Shown here: piece by piece, positions 7,433 through 15,662 of the stretch
How positions within the stretch are numbered: the first letter of the stretch is position 1
Layout: every line of letters begins with the position of its first letter
Source of the DNA: an uncultured Bacteroidota bacterium
GTDB taxonomy: Bacteria > Bacteroidota > Bacteroidia > Bacteroidales > 4484-276
Assembly (NCBI GenBank): GCA_903944895.1
Contig: CAJATL010000321.1
Coordinates: 1 to 32,887 of the forward strand
Direction: 5' to 3'
Length of the DNA stretch: 32,887 nt
Made by a program: the position numbers and the translations under genes
Notes under the pieces: generated by a model
The model's input: only the letters and a program-made list of their open reading frames with translations
Told to the model about the DNA's origin: nothing
The model's database searches: none

Positions 7433-7733
7433 AATTTGTGATTTATGATTTGTGAAAGCTGCTTAGCGCTTAGCGCAGAGCGCTCTGCCATTTGTGATTT
7501 ATGATTTATGATTTATGAAATTCGCTTAGCGCTTAGCGCAGAGCGCTCTGCCATTTGTGATTTATGATTTATGATTTGTATTTTGTGAAAGCTGCTTAGC
7601 GCTTAGCGCTCTGCCCTATGTGATTTGTGATTTATGATTTGTGATTTGTAAAAGTCGCTTAGCGCTAAGCGCAGTGCGCTCTGCCCTTTGTGATTTGTGA
7701 TTTGTTATTTGAATTTTGTGATTTATGATTTTA
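7433..7733. repeat. Tandem repeat array of palindromic units and heptads
   Basis: Four copies of a palindromic core GCTTAGCGCTTAGCGCAGAG+CGCTCTGCC start at 7461, 7524, 7594 and 7657 (spacing 63, 70, 63). Copy 3 lacks 7 bp (CAGAGCG), and copy 4 has AAGCGCAGTG. Between them run heptads of the form GATTTRT (TTTGTGATTTATGATTTATG). The array fills the space between the MBOAT stop codon and the AlgX/AlgJ-like gene. No gene is present. The palindromic cores could form cruciforms or transcript hairpins that attenuate the downstream gene. Confidence 0.9.
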
Positions 7734-9155
7734 GAATCTGAAATAAATAAACGGGTTAAACCCGGATGAAGTGATGGATGCAACGCAAAGTACGGTTAAC
7801 AAAACCCCAACGGCGGTCATCGAAAGTAAAACCCCGGTTTTTTTATCGTTGCTTAAAAAATCCAACCACCATTTTTCGATATTTCCAAAAGCTGCAATCA
7901 ACCCGAAAATTGCACCCAACACCAGCATCGTCCTCACCTCAAGATCAAAATACAGTTGCTCACCCACGCCATCAAATGCAAACATGCGTCCCATAAAATC
8001 GAAGGCAAAACCCAATGTTTCCGACCTGAACAAAACCCATCCTATCAATGTAATAAAATAGGTGATGGCGATATTTGGGAATTTGCCCAACTTCGTTGTA
8101 AGCCTGATTAAAAACATGCGGTCGGCAACGAGGAAAAGCCCGTGAAAGGCGCCCCAGACAACAAAATTCCAGGCGGCTCCGTGCCACAAACCCGAGATGA
8201 GAAAAACCACCCAGAGGTTAAAATAAAGCCGGCCTTTGGTAACGCGGCTTCCGCCAAGCGGAATGTAGAGATAATCGCGCATCCAGCGGCCTAAAGTCAT
8301 GTGCCAGCGACGCCAGAATTCGGTGATATTTTGTGAAATGTACGGATTGTTGAAATTCTCGGGAAACTTAAAACCAATCATCCCGCCAAGGCCGATGGCC
8401 ATGTCGGAGTATCCTGAAAAGTCGTAATAAATCTGAAACGAATAAGCCACAATTCCAATCCAGGCAAGCGGTGTCGAAATATCACCGGCCTGCATGGCAA
8501 AAATTTTATCAACCTGCTCGCCAAGAACATTGGCAATAAAAACCTTTTTAGAAAGGCCAATCACAAACCTGAAAAAACCGAGCAACCTTGCTTCCACAGT
8601 TTCGTTTGCCCGCCGGTCTTCGATCTGATCGGCAACTTCGTTGAAGCGCACAATAGGCCCCGCGATAAGCTGAGGGAACATCAACAGGTAAAGCGCGTAA
8701 TCCCAGACTCTTTTGAGCGGAGCATGTACCTTGCGGTAAACATCCACCGAATAGGTTAGTTTTTGAAACGAAAAAAATGAAATGCCAATCGGCAAAGCAA
8801 CACCCGGCCATTTCAGATCATTAAATCCAAATCCGGCCAAAACAAAGTTGAGGTTTTCGATAAAGAAATTTGCGTATTTAAAATACGCCAGCATCCCGAT
8901 ATTCAAAACCACCGAAATCGCAATCAAAGCCCGTCGCGCCGACCTCGAGGTGGAATTATTCATGACCTCCACCAGGTAAAAATCGATAATAATGGAGCCA
9001 AGAACAATGAAAATAAAATCGGGAGCGCCCCAGCCATAAAAGAAAATACTGGCCAACAAGGCAAAAATATTCTTCAGCTTTACAGGAAGGAGGTAATAAA
9101 CGATCAAAAAGACCGGTAAAAAATAAAGAAGAAACAAGCTGCTGCTGAATACCAT
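7731..9155 (-). CDS. MBOAT family O-acyltransferase (AlgI/DltB-like)
   Basis: 474 residues, polytopic, with hydrophobic segments from residue 5 onward. The core shows FWRRWHMTLGRWMRDYLYIP (280-299) and SGLWHGAAWN (321-330). His325 is the expected catalytic histidine and His285 the conserved second one. MBOAT proteins of this kind pass acetyl or acyl groups across the inner membrane to a periplasmic acceptor transferase. The next gene downstream encodes an AlgX/AlgJ-like protein, the standard partner, so O-acetylation of an exopolysaccharide or envelope polymer is the likely job. The polymer is unknown, as no polymerase genes are present. A TACTTTTG box lies just upstream. Confidence 0.93.
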   Translation of the reverse strand: MVFSSSLFLLYFLPVFLIVYYLLPVKLKNIFALLASIFFYGWGAPDFIFIVLGSIIIDFYLVEVMNNSTSRSARRALIAISVVLNIGMLAYFKYANFFIENLNFVLAGFGFNDLKWPGVALPIGISFFSFQKLTYSVDVYRKVHAPLKRVWDYALYLLMFPQLIAGPIVRFNEVADQIEDRRANETVEARLLGFFRFVIGLSKKVFIANVLGEQVDKIFAMQAGDISTPLAWIGIVAYSFQIYYDFSGYSDMAIGLGGMIGFKFPENFNNPYISQNITEFWRRWHMTLGRWMRDYLYIPLGGSRVTKGRLYFNLWVVFLISGLWHGAAWNFVVWGAFHGLFLVADRMFLIRLTTKLGKFPNIAITYFITLIGWVLFRSETLGFAFDFMGRMFAFDGVGEQLYFDLEVRTMLVLGAIFGLIAAFGNIEKWWLDFLSNDKKTGVLLSMTAVGVLLTVLCVASITSSGFNPFIYFRF

Positions 9156-9179
9156 AATTTATTTTTGGAAAAACAGGGG

Positions 9180-9187
9180 CAAAAGTA
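9180..9187 (-). promoter_or_regulatory. -7 promoter box for MBOAT gene
   Basis: TACTTTTG on the minus strand matches TAnnTTTG. It lies 25 nt before the MBOAT ATG and 7 bp beyond the stop of the peptidase gene, suggesting an own promoter for the acetylation genes. Confidence 0.45.
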
Positions 9188-9194
9188 AATATTC

Positions 9195-12100
9195 TTAGCT
9201 ATCCAGCTTTATCATTTTTCCGGTTGTGATCGTTTCACCAATCCTGAGCTGATAAAAATAAATCCCGGCTGGTATTAGTTTTTGTTGGTCATCTTTTGAA
9301 AACCATTGCACAGCATAATCACCTTTTTCGAAATGCTGGCTATTTAAAGGTTTTGAGATGGTTTTTCCAAAAATATCAAAAATCGTAATTTCTACATCCG
9401 AACCTTTGATGACCGAAAATCTGATTTCTGTCTGATTTGAAAATGGGTTTGGAAAATTGCCTGCTTTTACTTCTCCTTTGGGTGTTCCAGCAACTTCCGG
9501 AATACTGGTGATGTAATCGGCAAGGCCGAAAAATTCGAGGTAATTTTTCATGAGTAATTCCCTGTCATCATTTGTGGCGCTGCTTTCGAGGCTTCCAAAC
9601 TCAGTAAATGAGCCGATGGTTTTATAAACTTCATTTTCGTAGGCTACCGCCGAATTTCGAAAACTGGAAGTATCTAACCTGAAAATCGAAAATGCAGGTT
9701 CTACGGGCTGAAAATAATAGTTGATGATTTTGTTCTGAGCATTTGAATTAAATAGTTTATCCTGGCAAAAAGTACCCTCAACACCCCGAATTTGCAGGTA
9801 ATTTGTCCAGCTTGAAGCGGTAATATTTATATAAAATTTTGGATGTACCTGAGTTTGCGGATCCTGTTTCCAGGTGATGGCTCCTTCCATGTAAAGTTTT
9901 CCACCATTATCGAGGTATGCAGCCAGGTCGCTGCCTTCGTCTGCAGAAAGCGGGGTATTTTGATAAAAGGTTCCGAGGCAGAGGAAAACTGAGCGGTACA
10001 ATTCGAGTTTTGTTGGAACCGAATCGGCAGTTCGAAACTCGATACCCACGCCCTGAAGTGCTGCAATCATGGCTGCGGAGGAAGTGGTGTTTTGCGCCAT
10101 GTTGATTACAAGCACCGGAATTTGACCGATAACTAAGCTAAAGGTTTCTTCCTGCTCAATTTCGGGGTCTGCTGAAATCACGAAGCTAAAATCGGCAACA
10201 TGCGAAATCGGAGTGCCAGCATCTGCGCTTATCGTAAAGCCAAGCTCACGGCTTTGCCCGGGGGCCAGGTTCCCAAAAGGCAGCGATCCGGTGGAAGAAA
10301 TGGTTATAAAAGGATCCGTAGTTGTCAAAAGCCCGCTTACATCGCCAGCTGCAGCCGAGCCATCGTTGGTGATGGTTATGTAAAGATCAACAGTTTCTCC
10401 GGGATCGAGCTTGTGGTTGTTGTTATCAATAATCTTGCGATTGGAGAGGTACAAACCGGGCACCGCTGTTTCAAACATCAGTTTTCCGGTCCAGGTTTTT
10501 TCGGTGGTGTACAAAGTCAGGTTCAGGATAAACGAATATTTATCGGGGCACGAATCGGCAACACACATGGTTAGCGCGTTGCTCATGGTAATTGTTTGCC
10601 CGGGGTTGATTGTGCCGATTGTTGCGCTGCCATCGATAATTTCGAGATAAGGATAATTGCCTGAAATGCTTATCTGGAGGTTATGAAAAGTATAAATCGA
10701 AATGTTTTTGATTTTCAGATCAGTTTTTATCGTGTCACCGATCTGAATTAACGAATCTCCACCGGCGTCGATCTGGTACGAAAATACCAGTCCATCGGAT
10801 AACTGGAAGGTTTTGGTTGCCGAAATATTCTTATCATCAGTAACTTTTACAGGGATATTTTTGATTTCGTTGTTCATGACCGGATTTCCGCTAAGCAGGC
10901 CATCGGTGCTGAGATAAATCTGTTGTGGCGGCAAATCGGGAATCAGGGCATATCCTCCCTTCCGGGGAAGGGTTTTTGTGTTCGACCAACCCAACATTTT
11001 GTATTCCTCCTTGTTGCCTTTTGAAACGCCTGCATACCAGAGCAAATCTTCATCGGCTTCGATATCGTTGTAAAAATAACGTATCGTGCCATCGGGGTAT
11101 AAAATTACTGCAAATTCGGCGTGGCCAATCACATCTTCAAAAGCCATGATGGGAATGCTCCATCTGAAAGCTGCCTGGTTTTCGTCACCTTCGTACCACA
11201 TTCCGTCGCTATCGGTTAGCGGCGGGTAATATTTGAGCGGCTCATTTAAGAAAACAGCGATATTCATTATGCTCTTAAAAAGCAGGAAAGCATCGTTGTA
11301 ATAAGGCCAGGGATAAAGGTCGCCTTCGAACATGATAAATCCATTTTGATGGATAAAGAGCTTGTTAAAGTTTTCGCCGTAACACGGAAAACTGAACTCA
11401 ATTTCCTGCTCGGCATATTGAACATCGCCGGATGCAGGGACTAAAGGCACTTCCCCGATGACTGGAAAGTCGGCCGGATAACTCTGCTGGTAATATTTTC
11501 CGGCAAGCTCCCATTTACCGGGCAGCGTGCCGCCTTCGGCAGTCAACTGGACATCGTAAGGCTGACCTTCGATAACGGCAGGAAGTTCGTCGTTTACGAT
11601 TTCAATCTTATCAAAATCAAGCGTATGATTTACTGCAAGACGGGTTGTGGCACTTTCGGCAATCGGGACATGCTCGTCGGGACAATGGATTTCGGTTACA
11701 CCATTGGAATAATCCATAATCGAATAGCTCACAATTTCGCCGGTTCCCTCGTTTTTAGGATCATTTTCATCAATCACCACAAAAAACCTGGCGGGTTTTC
11801 CGGGAGTCACGTAACTTAACAGTGGTGTAAGGTCAAGCCCGGCTTCGATTGTTTTTTTTGCTTCTTCATCGCGGTGCCCCTGCATGTACTGGTGGCCGCC
11901 AGCGTAATTAAAAAACGGAAAGCTAAGCAGGTGTTCCGGCAGCAGTGAGGCCGTATCGTTTGAAACGCCTGCCGTGATATTGATTTTCTCCCGCGAATCG
12001 TGTTTCACAGTTAATTTCATAGTCAATTCAGGGGCATATTCAGGTTTTACATCCAAAAGATGAACCGAATGATTCCAGATGCCTCCTTCGTGAAGCTCGT

Positions 12101-13034
12101 CGGCAATCACTTTGTACATCATGTAGCAAAAGCCCAGATCGCCCCAGGTATCGCCGTAGCTGTTGGCAAATTTTACACCGCCGATTTCCCAGTCTTTCAT
12201 ATCAACAACACCATCAAAATTGATATCGAGATGATTGGTAAACTGGCCATCAGCATTAAAATCGTACCTGATGCTGTCGTTGTAACCAACGATTGTCATG
12301 GCATGGGTTGCAACGGTTCCCTGGAAATTGGTCATCACAATTTTGCCTGCTTCCGGACTTTCGGGAGGCAAAAAATTATAACCCCACGGGCTTGCTGCAT
12401 AAAATCCGGCAACACCGCCCGTCTCAGAGACATCCAGATGATCGTTGAGCCAGTTTTTCAGTGTCAGCAGGCCGTCGGGTGTGTTTGCTTTAATCTGACT
12501 AACACCGGTTGTCCGGTTCTTCATGGCCTCGTAATACTTGTCGTAGCCTGTAATCCAGATAACCCCTTCGTCAATATACATCCCGCCGTAATCAAAAACA
12601 TTCGGGGTTCCTAGAGTCCGCAGGATTTCGAAACTATGAAAATAACTTACGCCGTACCAGCCATAGCCGCTATTGCCAAAATTCCATGCAAAATGTGTGG
12701 GATACTGGTTGATGGAGGTGTCGGCTGGAAGGTTACGGGCACGGTTAATTTCGTAAGTAAAAATATAGCCAATTCCGGCTGACTGGCCGCAGGAGGCGCT
12801 TTCCTGTGAAAATATCGGCCTGAACCAGGGCAGCGTGGAGTTATCCAACGAAGCAGGTAAATTGCGGTGACGGTAATTTTCGGGAAGCTTTATTTCGGGA
12901 AGATTGCTCATCCATACCGAATCGGCCTGATTGATAATATTTTCGGTGGAAAAAAATCTTACATCGATTTCCTGTGAAAAAAGACTGAATTGAAGGAAGA
13001 AGAAAATGATTGCAAAATGTACTTTATTTTTCAT
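9195..13034 (-). CDS. Large secreted papain-like (C1) cysteine peptidase with T9SS sorting domain
   Basis: 1279 residues with a signal peptide (MKNKVHFAIIFFFLQFSLFS). The catalytic domain is C1-like: oxyanion Gln77 and Cys82 in SQESASCGQS, His244 in THAMTIVGY, and Asn291 in FANSYGDTWGD. Inserted between His and Asn is a calcium-binding, dockerin-like stretch: DFNADG (258-263) and DINFDGVVDMKD (270-281). The middle contains beta-sandwich-type extracellular modules with repeated NDG and G-x-L-x-P-G-x-S segments (for example DPGETVDLYITITNDGSA). The C-terminus from about 1185 (GNFPNPFSNQTEIRFS ... AGIYFYQL ... GKMIKLDS) is a T9SS type A sorting domain. It is likely a surface or extracellular protease; the target is unknown. 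A TTTG-N16-TACCTTTG promoter lies upstream. Confidence 0.88.
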   Translation of the reverse strand: MKNKVHFAIIFFFLQFSLFSQEIDVRFFSTENIINQADSVWMSNLPEIKLPENYRHRNLPASLDNSTLPWFRPIFSQESASCGQSAGIGYIFTYEINRARNLPADTSINQYPTHFAWNFGNSGYGWYGVSYFHSFEILRTLGTPNVFDYGGMYIDEGVIWITGYDKYYEAMKNRTTGVSQIKANTPDGLLTLKNWLNDHLDVSETGGVAGFYAASPWGYNFLPPESPEAGKIVMTNFQGTVATHAMTIVGYNDSIRYDFNADGQFTNHLDINFDGVVDMKDWEIGGVKFANSYGDTWGDLGFCYMMYKVIADELHEGGIWNHSVHLLDVKPEYAPELTMKLTVKHDSREKINITAGVSNDTASLLPEHLLSFPFFNYAGGHQYMQGHRDEEAKKTIEAGLDLTPLLSYVTPGKPARFFVVIDENDPKNEGTGEIVSYSIMDYSNGVTEIHCPDEHVPIAESATTRLAVNHTLDFDKIEIVNDELPAVIEGQPYDVQLTAEGGTLPGKWELAGKYYQQSYPADFPVIGEVPLVPASGDVQYAEQEIEFSFPCYGENFNKLFIHQNGFIMFEGDLYPWPYYNDAFLLFKSIMNIAVFLNEPLKYYPPLTDSDGMWYEGDENQAAFRWSIPIMAFEDVIGHAEFAVILYPDGTIRYFYNDIEADEDLLWYAGVSKGNKEEYKMLGWSNTKTLPRKGGYALIPDLPPQQIYLSTDGLLSGNPVMNNEIKNIPVKVTDDKNISATKTFQLSDGLVFSYQIDAGGDSLIQIGDTIKTDLKIKNISIYTFHNLQISISGNYPYLEIIDGSATIGTINPGQTITMSNALTMCVADSCPDKYSFILNLTLYTTEKTWTGKLMFETAVPGLYLSNRKIIDNNNHKLDPGETVDLYITITNDGSAAAGDVSGLLTTTDPFITISSTGSLPFGNLAPGQSRELGFTISADAGTPISHVADFSFVISADPEIEQEETFSLVIGQIPVLVINMAQNTTSSAAMIAALQGVGIEFRTADSVPTKLELYRSVFLCLGTFYQNTPLSADEGSDLAAYLDNGGKLYMEGAITWKQDPQTQVHPKFYINITASSWTNYLQIRGVEGTFCQDKLFNSNAQNKIINYYFQPVEPAFSIFRLDTSSFRNSAVAYENEVYKTIGSFTEFGSLESSATNDDRELLMKNYLEFFGLADYITSIPEVAGTPKGEVKAGNFPNPFSNQTEIRFSVIKGSDVEITIFDIFGKTISKPLNSQHFEKGDYAVQWFSKDDQQKLIPAGIYFYQLRIGETITTGKMIKLDS

Positions 13035-13118
13035 ATCCTGCTAATTTGGAAAAATCCTTATTAAAACGGTGAAATTAAATCGGTTATCAAAAAATTAAAA
13101 GCACCAAAAAGATAGCGG

Positions 13119-13146
13119 CAAAGGTAAATCAGTAAACGGAAGCAAA
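13119..13146 (-). promoter_or_regulatory. Promoter for the C1 peptidase gene
   Basis: On the minus strand TTTG (13143-13146) is followed after 16 nt by TACCTTTG (13119-13126), a match to the Bacteroidota TTTG/TAnnTTTG pattern with slightly short spacing. The leader to the ATG would be about 80 nt. Confidence 0.5.
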
Positions 13147-13267
13147 GCGATAAAAACCAGAAATTATCAAAACATTCCCAAAAATTTAACCGCTAAATTT
13201 GCTATCATTGCAATCTTTTTTTTGAGGGGATTGTTTCAATGGGGCAATTAATTCTAAAGAACATAAA

Positions 13268-13693
13268 ATGGAAGAAATGGAATTTTCTTATCAGCAAAAA
13301 CCGACAGAAAAATTGAAGGCAGATTTTTCTCCGTGAAAGCAAAAAGGGAACAATTCTTTTGCTGACTACGAAGAATTTGAAATGTGGTATCGAAACCAAG
13401 ATAAAAACTGTCATTATTGTGGTTTGACAGAAGTAGAGTGTCAAAAAATTGTTAAAACTGGGTTATTAACATCTAAGAGATTCCCTAAAGATGGAATTTT
13501 AGGAAGGGGTCAAAGTCGCGGATTTTGGTTAGAGATTGACCGAGTAAATCCAAAAGAGAACTATTCTGTTCAAAACTGTGTACTCAGTTGTTATTTTTGT
13601 AATAATGACAAGAGTGATGTTTTTGACGGTGAAAATTATAAAGACTTTATGAAAAATAGAGTTGGTTTTTTACGAAAAATATTATCAAAATGA
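13268..13693 (+). pseudogene. HNH-type nuclease gene with in-frame stop
   Basis: The frame runs from ATG 13268 to TGA 13691-13693 (142 codons), but codon 23 is TGA (13334-13336). Both sides are in the same frame: PTEKLKADFSP before the stop and KQKGNNSFADYEEFEMWY after it. Together they look like the N-terminal region of Bacteroidota proteins I recall as ending in an HNH-like zinc core. That core is intact: CHYC at the front, then LEIDRVNPKENY, NCVLSCYFCNNDKSD (two C-x-x-C pairs plus NN-D-K). A shorter 103-residue version could start at ATG 13382. An Arg CGA to TGA change would explain the interruption, as would an assembly error. The gene ends with a 4-bp overlap (ATGA) into the next gene. 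Confidence 0.75.
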
Positions 13694-14556
13694 TTACAGA
13701 CCGCCAAACAAACTTTGTATTCCTTGCGGATACGCTCAGATTACAATTTCCAGATTTTGCAAGAAAACTGATTACAATTCTTAACGAAAACAATGTTCAG
13801 CATGATTTTTTACCTTTAACAAGAGATATTTGGGCAAGAGACTTTATGCCAATTCAAGTCTCAAAGGATAAATTCATTGAATACCGGTATGATCCTGACT
13901 ACCTGCAAGCAAAAAAATATCGAAAGCAAAAAACTTACCCGGACATTGTCTGTGATAAATTAGGGTTAAGAACAATCAAAACTGACCTGATTATTGATGG
14001 CGGAAACGTTATCAAATCATCCAATTGTGTTATCATGACTGATAAGGTTTTGGTTGAGAACAAGGATTTTTATAATCGGGATGGAGTAGTTGCTAAGTTA
14101 AAATTGATTTTTGAGGTTGATAAAATAGCCTTAATACCTTGGGATAAGGCGAACGAAGAGTATGGCCATGCAGATGGTATGGTTAGATTTATTGACGACA
14201 ACACAGTTTTGCTTCAAGGATATTTTGATGAATATGATGAAATTTTTAAGCAAAAACTCTATAGTTCTCTAGAACAAAACGGACTCCATTGGAAAAAATT
14301 AAATTATAATGTCATGAAACCAGATGAAGAAAATAACTGGGCGTACATGAATTTTCTGCAAACGAAAGATTTGATATTAATACCGGGTTTGGGCATTGAT
14401 GAAGATGAACAAGCATTGAAACAAATTAAGGAATACTTTCCGGAATATGCTAAAAATGATCGCGTTAAACAGATTGATGTGTCAGAAATTATTGGAGATG
14501 GTGGTGCTTTAAATTGCATTTCATGGACAATTTTCAAGGATGAATCCATAAAATGA
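13690..14556 (+). CDS. Agmatine deiminase/PAD-family protein
   Basis: 288 residues. The family (PF04371, agmatine deiminase and porphyromonas-type peptidylarginine deiminase) hydrolyses guanidino groups to ureido plus ammonia. Motifs seen: TRDIWARDFMPI (44-55), DGGN (103-106), YGHADGMVRFID (158-169) and GDGGALNCISW (269-279) with Cys276 as nucleophile and His160. At 288 residues it is clearly shorter than typical ~340-370 residue agmatine deiminases and has no signal peptide, so it is cytosolic and its substrate is uncertain. It starts within the stop of the HNH gene and ends within the start of the next (both ATGA), pointing to tight co-expression. Confidence 0.85.
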   Translation: MITDRQTNFVFLADTLRLQFPDFARKLITILNENNVQHDFLPLTRDIWARDFMPIQVSKDKFIEYRYDPDYLQAKKYRKQKTYPDIVCDKLGLRTIKTDLIIDGGNVIKSSNCVIMTDKVLVENKDFYNRDGVVAKLKLIFEVDKIALIPWDKANEEYGHADGMVRFIDDNTVLLQGYFDEYDEIFKQKLYSSLEQNGLHWKKLNYNVMKPDEENNWAYMNFLQTKDLILIPGLGIDEDEQALKQIKEYFPEYAKNDRVKQIDVSEIIGDGGALNCISWTIFKDESIK

Positions 14557-14864
14557 ACAAAGTAATAAAATTCAAATCCGACTTTAAGTCAACTCCGGAA
14601 TATAAAGAAGAGATCGAATTGATTCTTCGAAAAATTGCCGAATTTGAAGTTGAATTATCAACCATAATTGTTAATCTCGCTACAACCGGAAAATGGAAAG
14701 AATGGTCTGACAGCATTCAGGCAGGGGAATCGTTTGCATTTACCGAAGAAATGTTAAAAGACACCGGCGACGAAAACGTTGATGACCTGACTTTTTTGAT
14801 GGATGAACTTATCCGGGTAAAGACGAAAATTGAAACACGATTTGTAGGCAAAATTAGTTTTTAA
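14553..14864 (+). CDS. Hypothetical protein, 103 aa, third gene of the cassette
   Basis: I do not recognise this protein. It is acidic and largely helical in appearance: EYKEEIELILRKIAEFEVEL, then TTGKWKEW, then DVDDLTFLMDELIRV-like segments; it has no signal peptide, membrane segment or cysteine motif. It overlaps the deiminase stop by 4 bp (ATGA), so it belongs to the same transcript and is probably translationally coupled. A role as partner or modulator of the deiminase is inference from position only. Confidence 0.65.
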   Translation: MNKVIKFKSDFKSTPEYKEEIELILRKIAEFEVELSTIIVNLATTGKWKEWSDSIQAGESFAFTEEMLKDTGDENVDDLTFLMDELIRVKTKIETRFVGKISF

Positions 14865-15077
14865 AAACAAAAACTTAAAAGAAAGTAAAAGAACTTAAAA
14901 GAAATATTTCTCTAATTCATTGAAATACAAATTAATAACTGTGATAAGATTAAAAGAACTTCGGTTTTCGTTTACCCAATATTTTTAACGCTGATGAACG
15001 GAAAATAAGGTAACAAATTTTTTAGGTTCTTTTTTAATGAGACAAGTCTAAAAAGGCATCTAAAGTTAAAAATATTT

Positions 15078-15164
15078 GGCTAAAGCCCTGGATATCGCGG
15101 ACATCAATTGCCCCGACCTTAAGGTCGGGGCAATTGAAAACCTGACAGTATCCGGGCTTTAGCC
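15078..15164. repeat. Palindromic intergenic element, two nested stems
   Basis: Outer stem: GGCTAAAGCCC (15078-15088) with 15154-15164, continuing GGATA (15090-15094) with TATCC (15149-15153) past a one-base bulge. Inner stem: a perfect palindrome with 17-bp arms, 15104-15120 and 15121-15137, centred on CCCCGACCTTAAGGTCGGGG. Elements of this shape are, from memory, dispersed in Bacteroidota genomes. There is no T-tract, so it is not a simple terminator. Confidence 0.75.
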
Positions 15165-15246
15165 CAAAATCAACCATTTTTTAGACTTGATACAATAGCA
15201 GAAGGAAAAATTAAAACTTTCGGTTTTGGAACATGGATTCGGGTTT

Positions 15247-15286
15247 AAGAGAGTTTTTAAGAGAGTTCTAAGAGAGTTTAAGAGAG
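15247..15286. repeat. AAGAGAG short tandem repeat, 4 copies
   Basis: AAGAGAG begins at 15247, 15259, 15270 and 15280, spacing 12, 11 and 10 bases, each followed by a T-rich spacer. Confidence 0.75.
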
Positions 15287-15410
15287 ATTTGTATCTAAAT
15301 AATTGATATTTAGCAGAATAAATAGTGGTTTTTTAAATGCGTTTAAAGCAATTTCTCGAGAAAGATAATCGCGTAAAAATCATGTTTGAAAAAATGGCTC
15401 TATCGAATTT

Positions 15411-15450
15411 AGACGAACTTAGACGAACTCAGACGAACTCAGACGAACTT
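15411..15450. repeat. AGACGAACTY tandem repeat, 4 copies of 10 bp
   Basis: AGACGAACTT, AGACGAACTC, AGACGAACTC, AGACGAACTT follow each other without gaps, one helical turn per unit. A single further AGACGAACTT lies at about 15497-15506. Confidence 0.85.
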
Positions 15451-15662
15451 TTCTAATTAAAATACTGATAATTAATATAATAAGTCAAAACAGCTTTAGA
15501 CGAACTTAATTCTCCCGGGGCACAACGCATCCTTGAATGTAAAACAAAAATAAAGTGTCAGTTTTTATGTTTCATAACCACTGAATGAAAAATTGATGGT
15601 GCTGGGCTAATTAAAAATTTGTAGCCTGGTACATTTTAAAGTTTTGATGAAGGCAAAAAGTA

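Larger units (their letters stand above)
14865..15662. other. Gene-free region of 798 bp rich in short repeats
   Basis: No open frame with protein-like character is visible. AT-rich purine/pyrimidine runs, two short tandem repeat tracts (15247-15286 and 15411-15450) and one large palindromic element (15075-15168) dominate. Short direct repeats of ACTTAAAAGAAA also occur near 14872-14902. Confidence 0.65.

Noticed and set aside
12060-12614. 184-residue + strand frame within the peptidase gene
   Set aside because: Lies opposite the catalytic His-Asn region of a well-supported gene; a mirror of its codon usage.
14865-15662. CRISPR array suggested by the repeated decamers
   Set aside because: Repeats are 10 bp without spacers and no cas genes are present.
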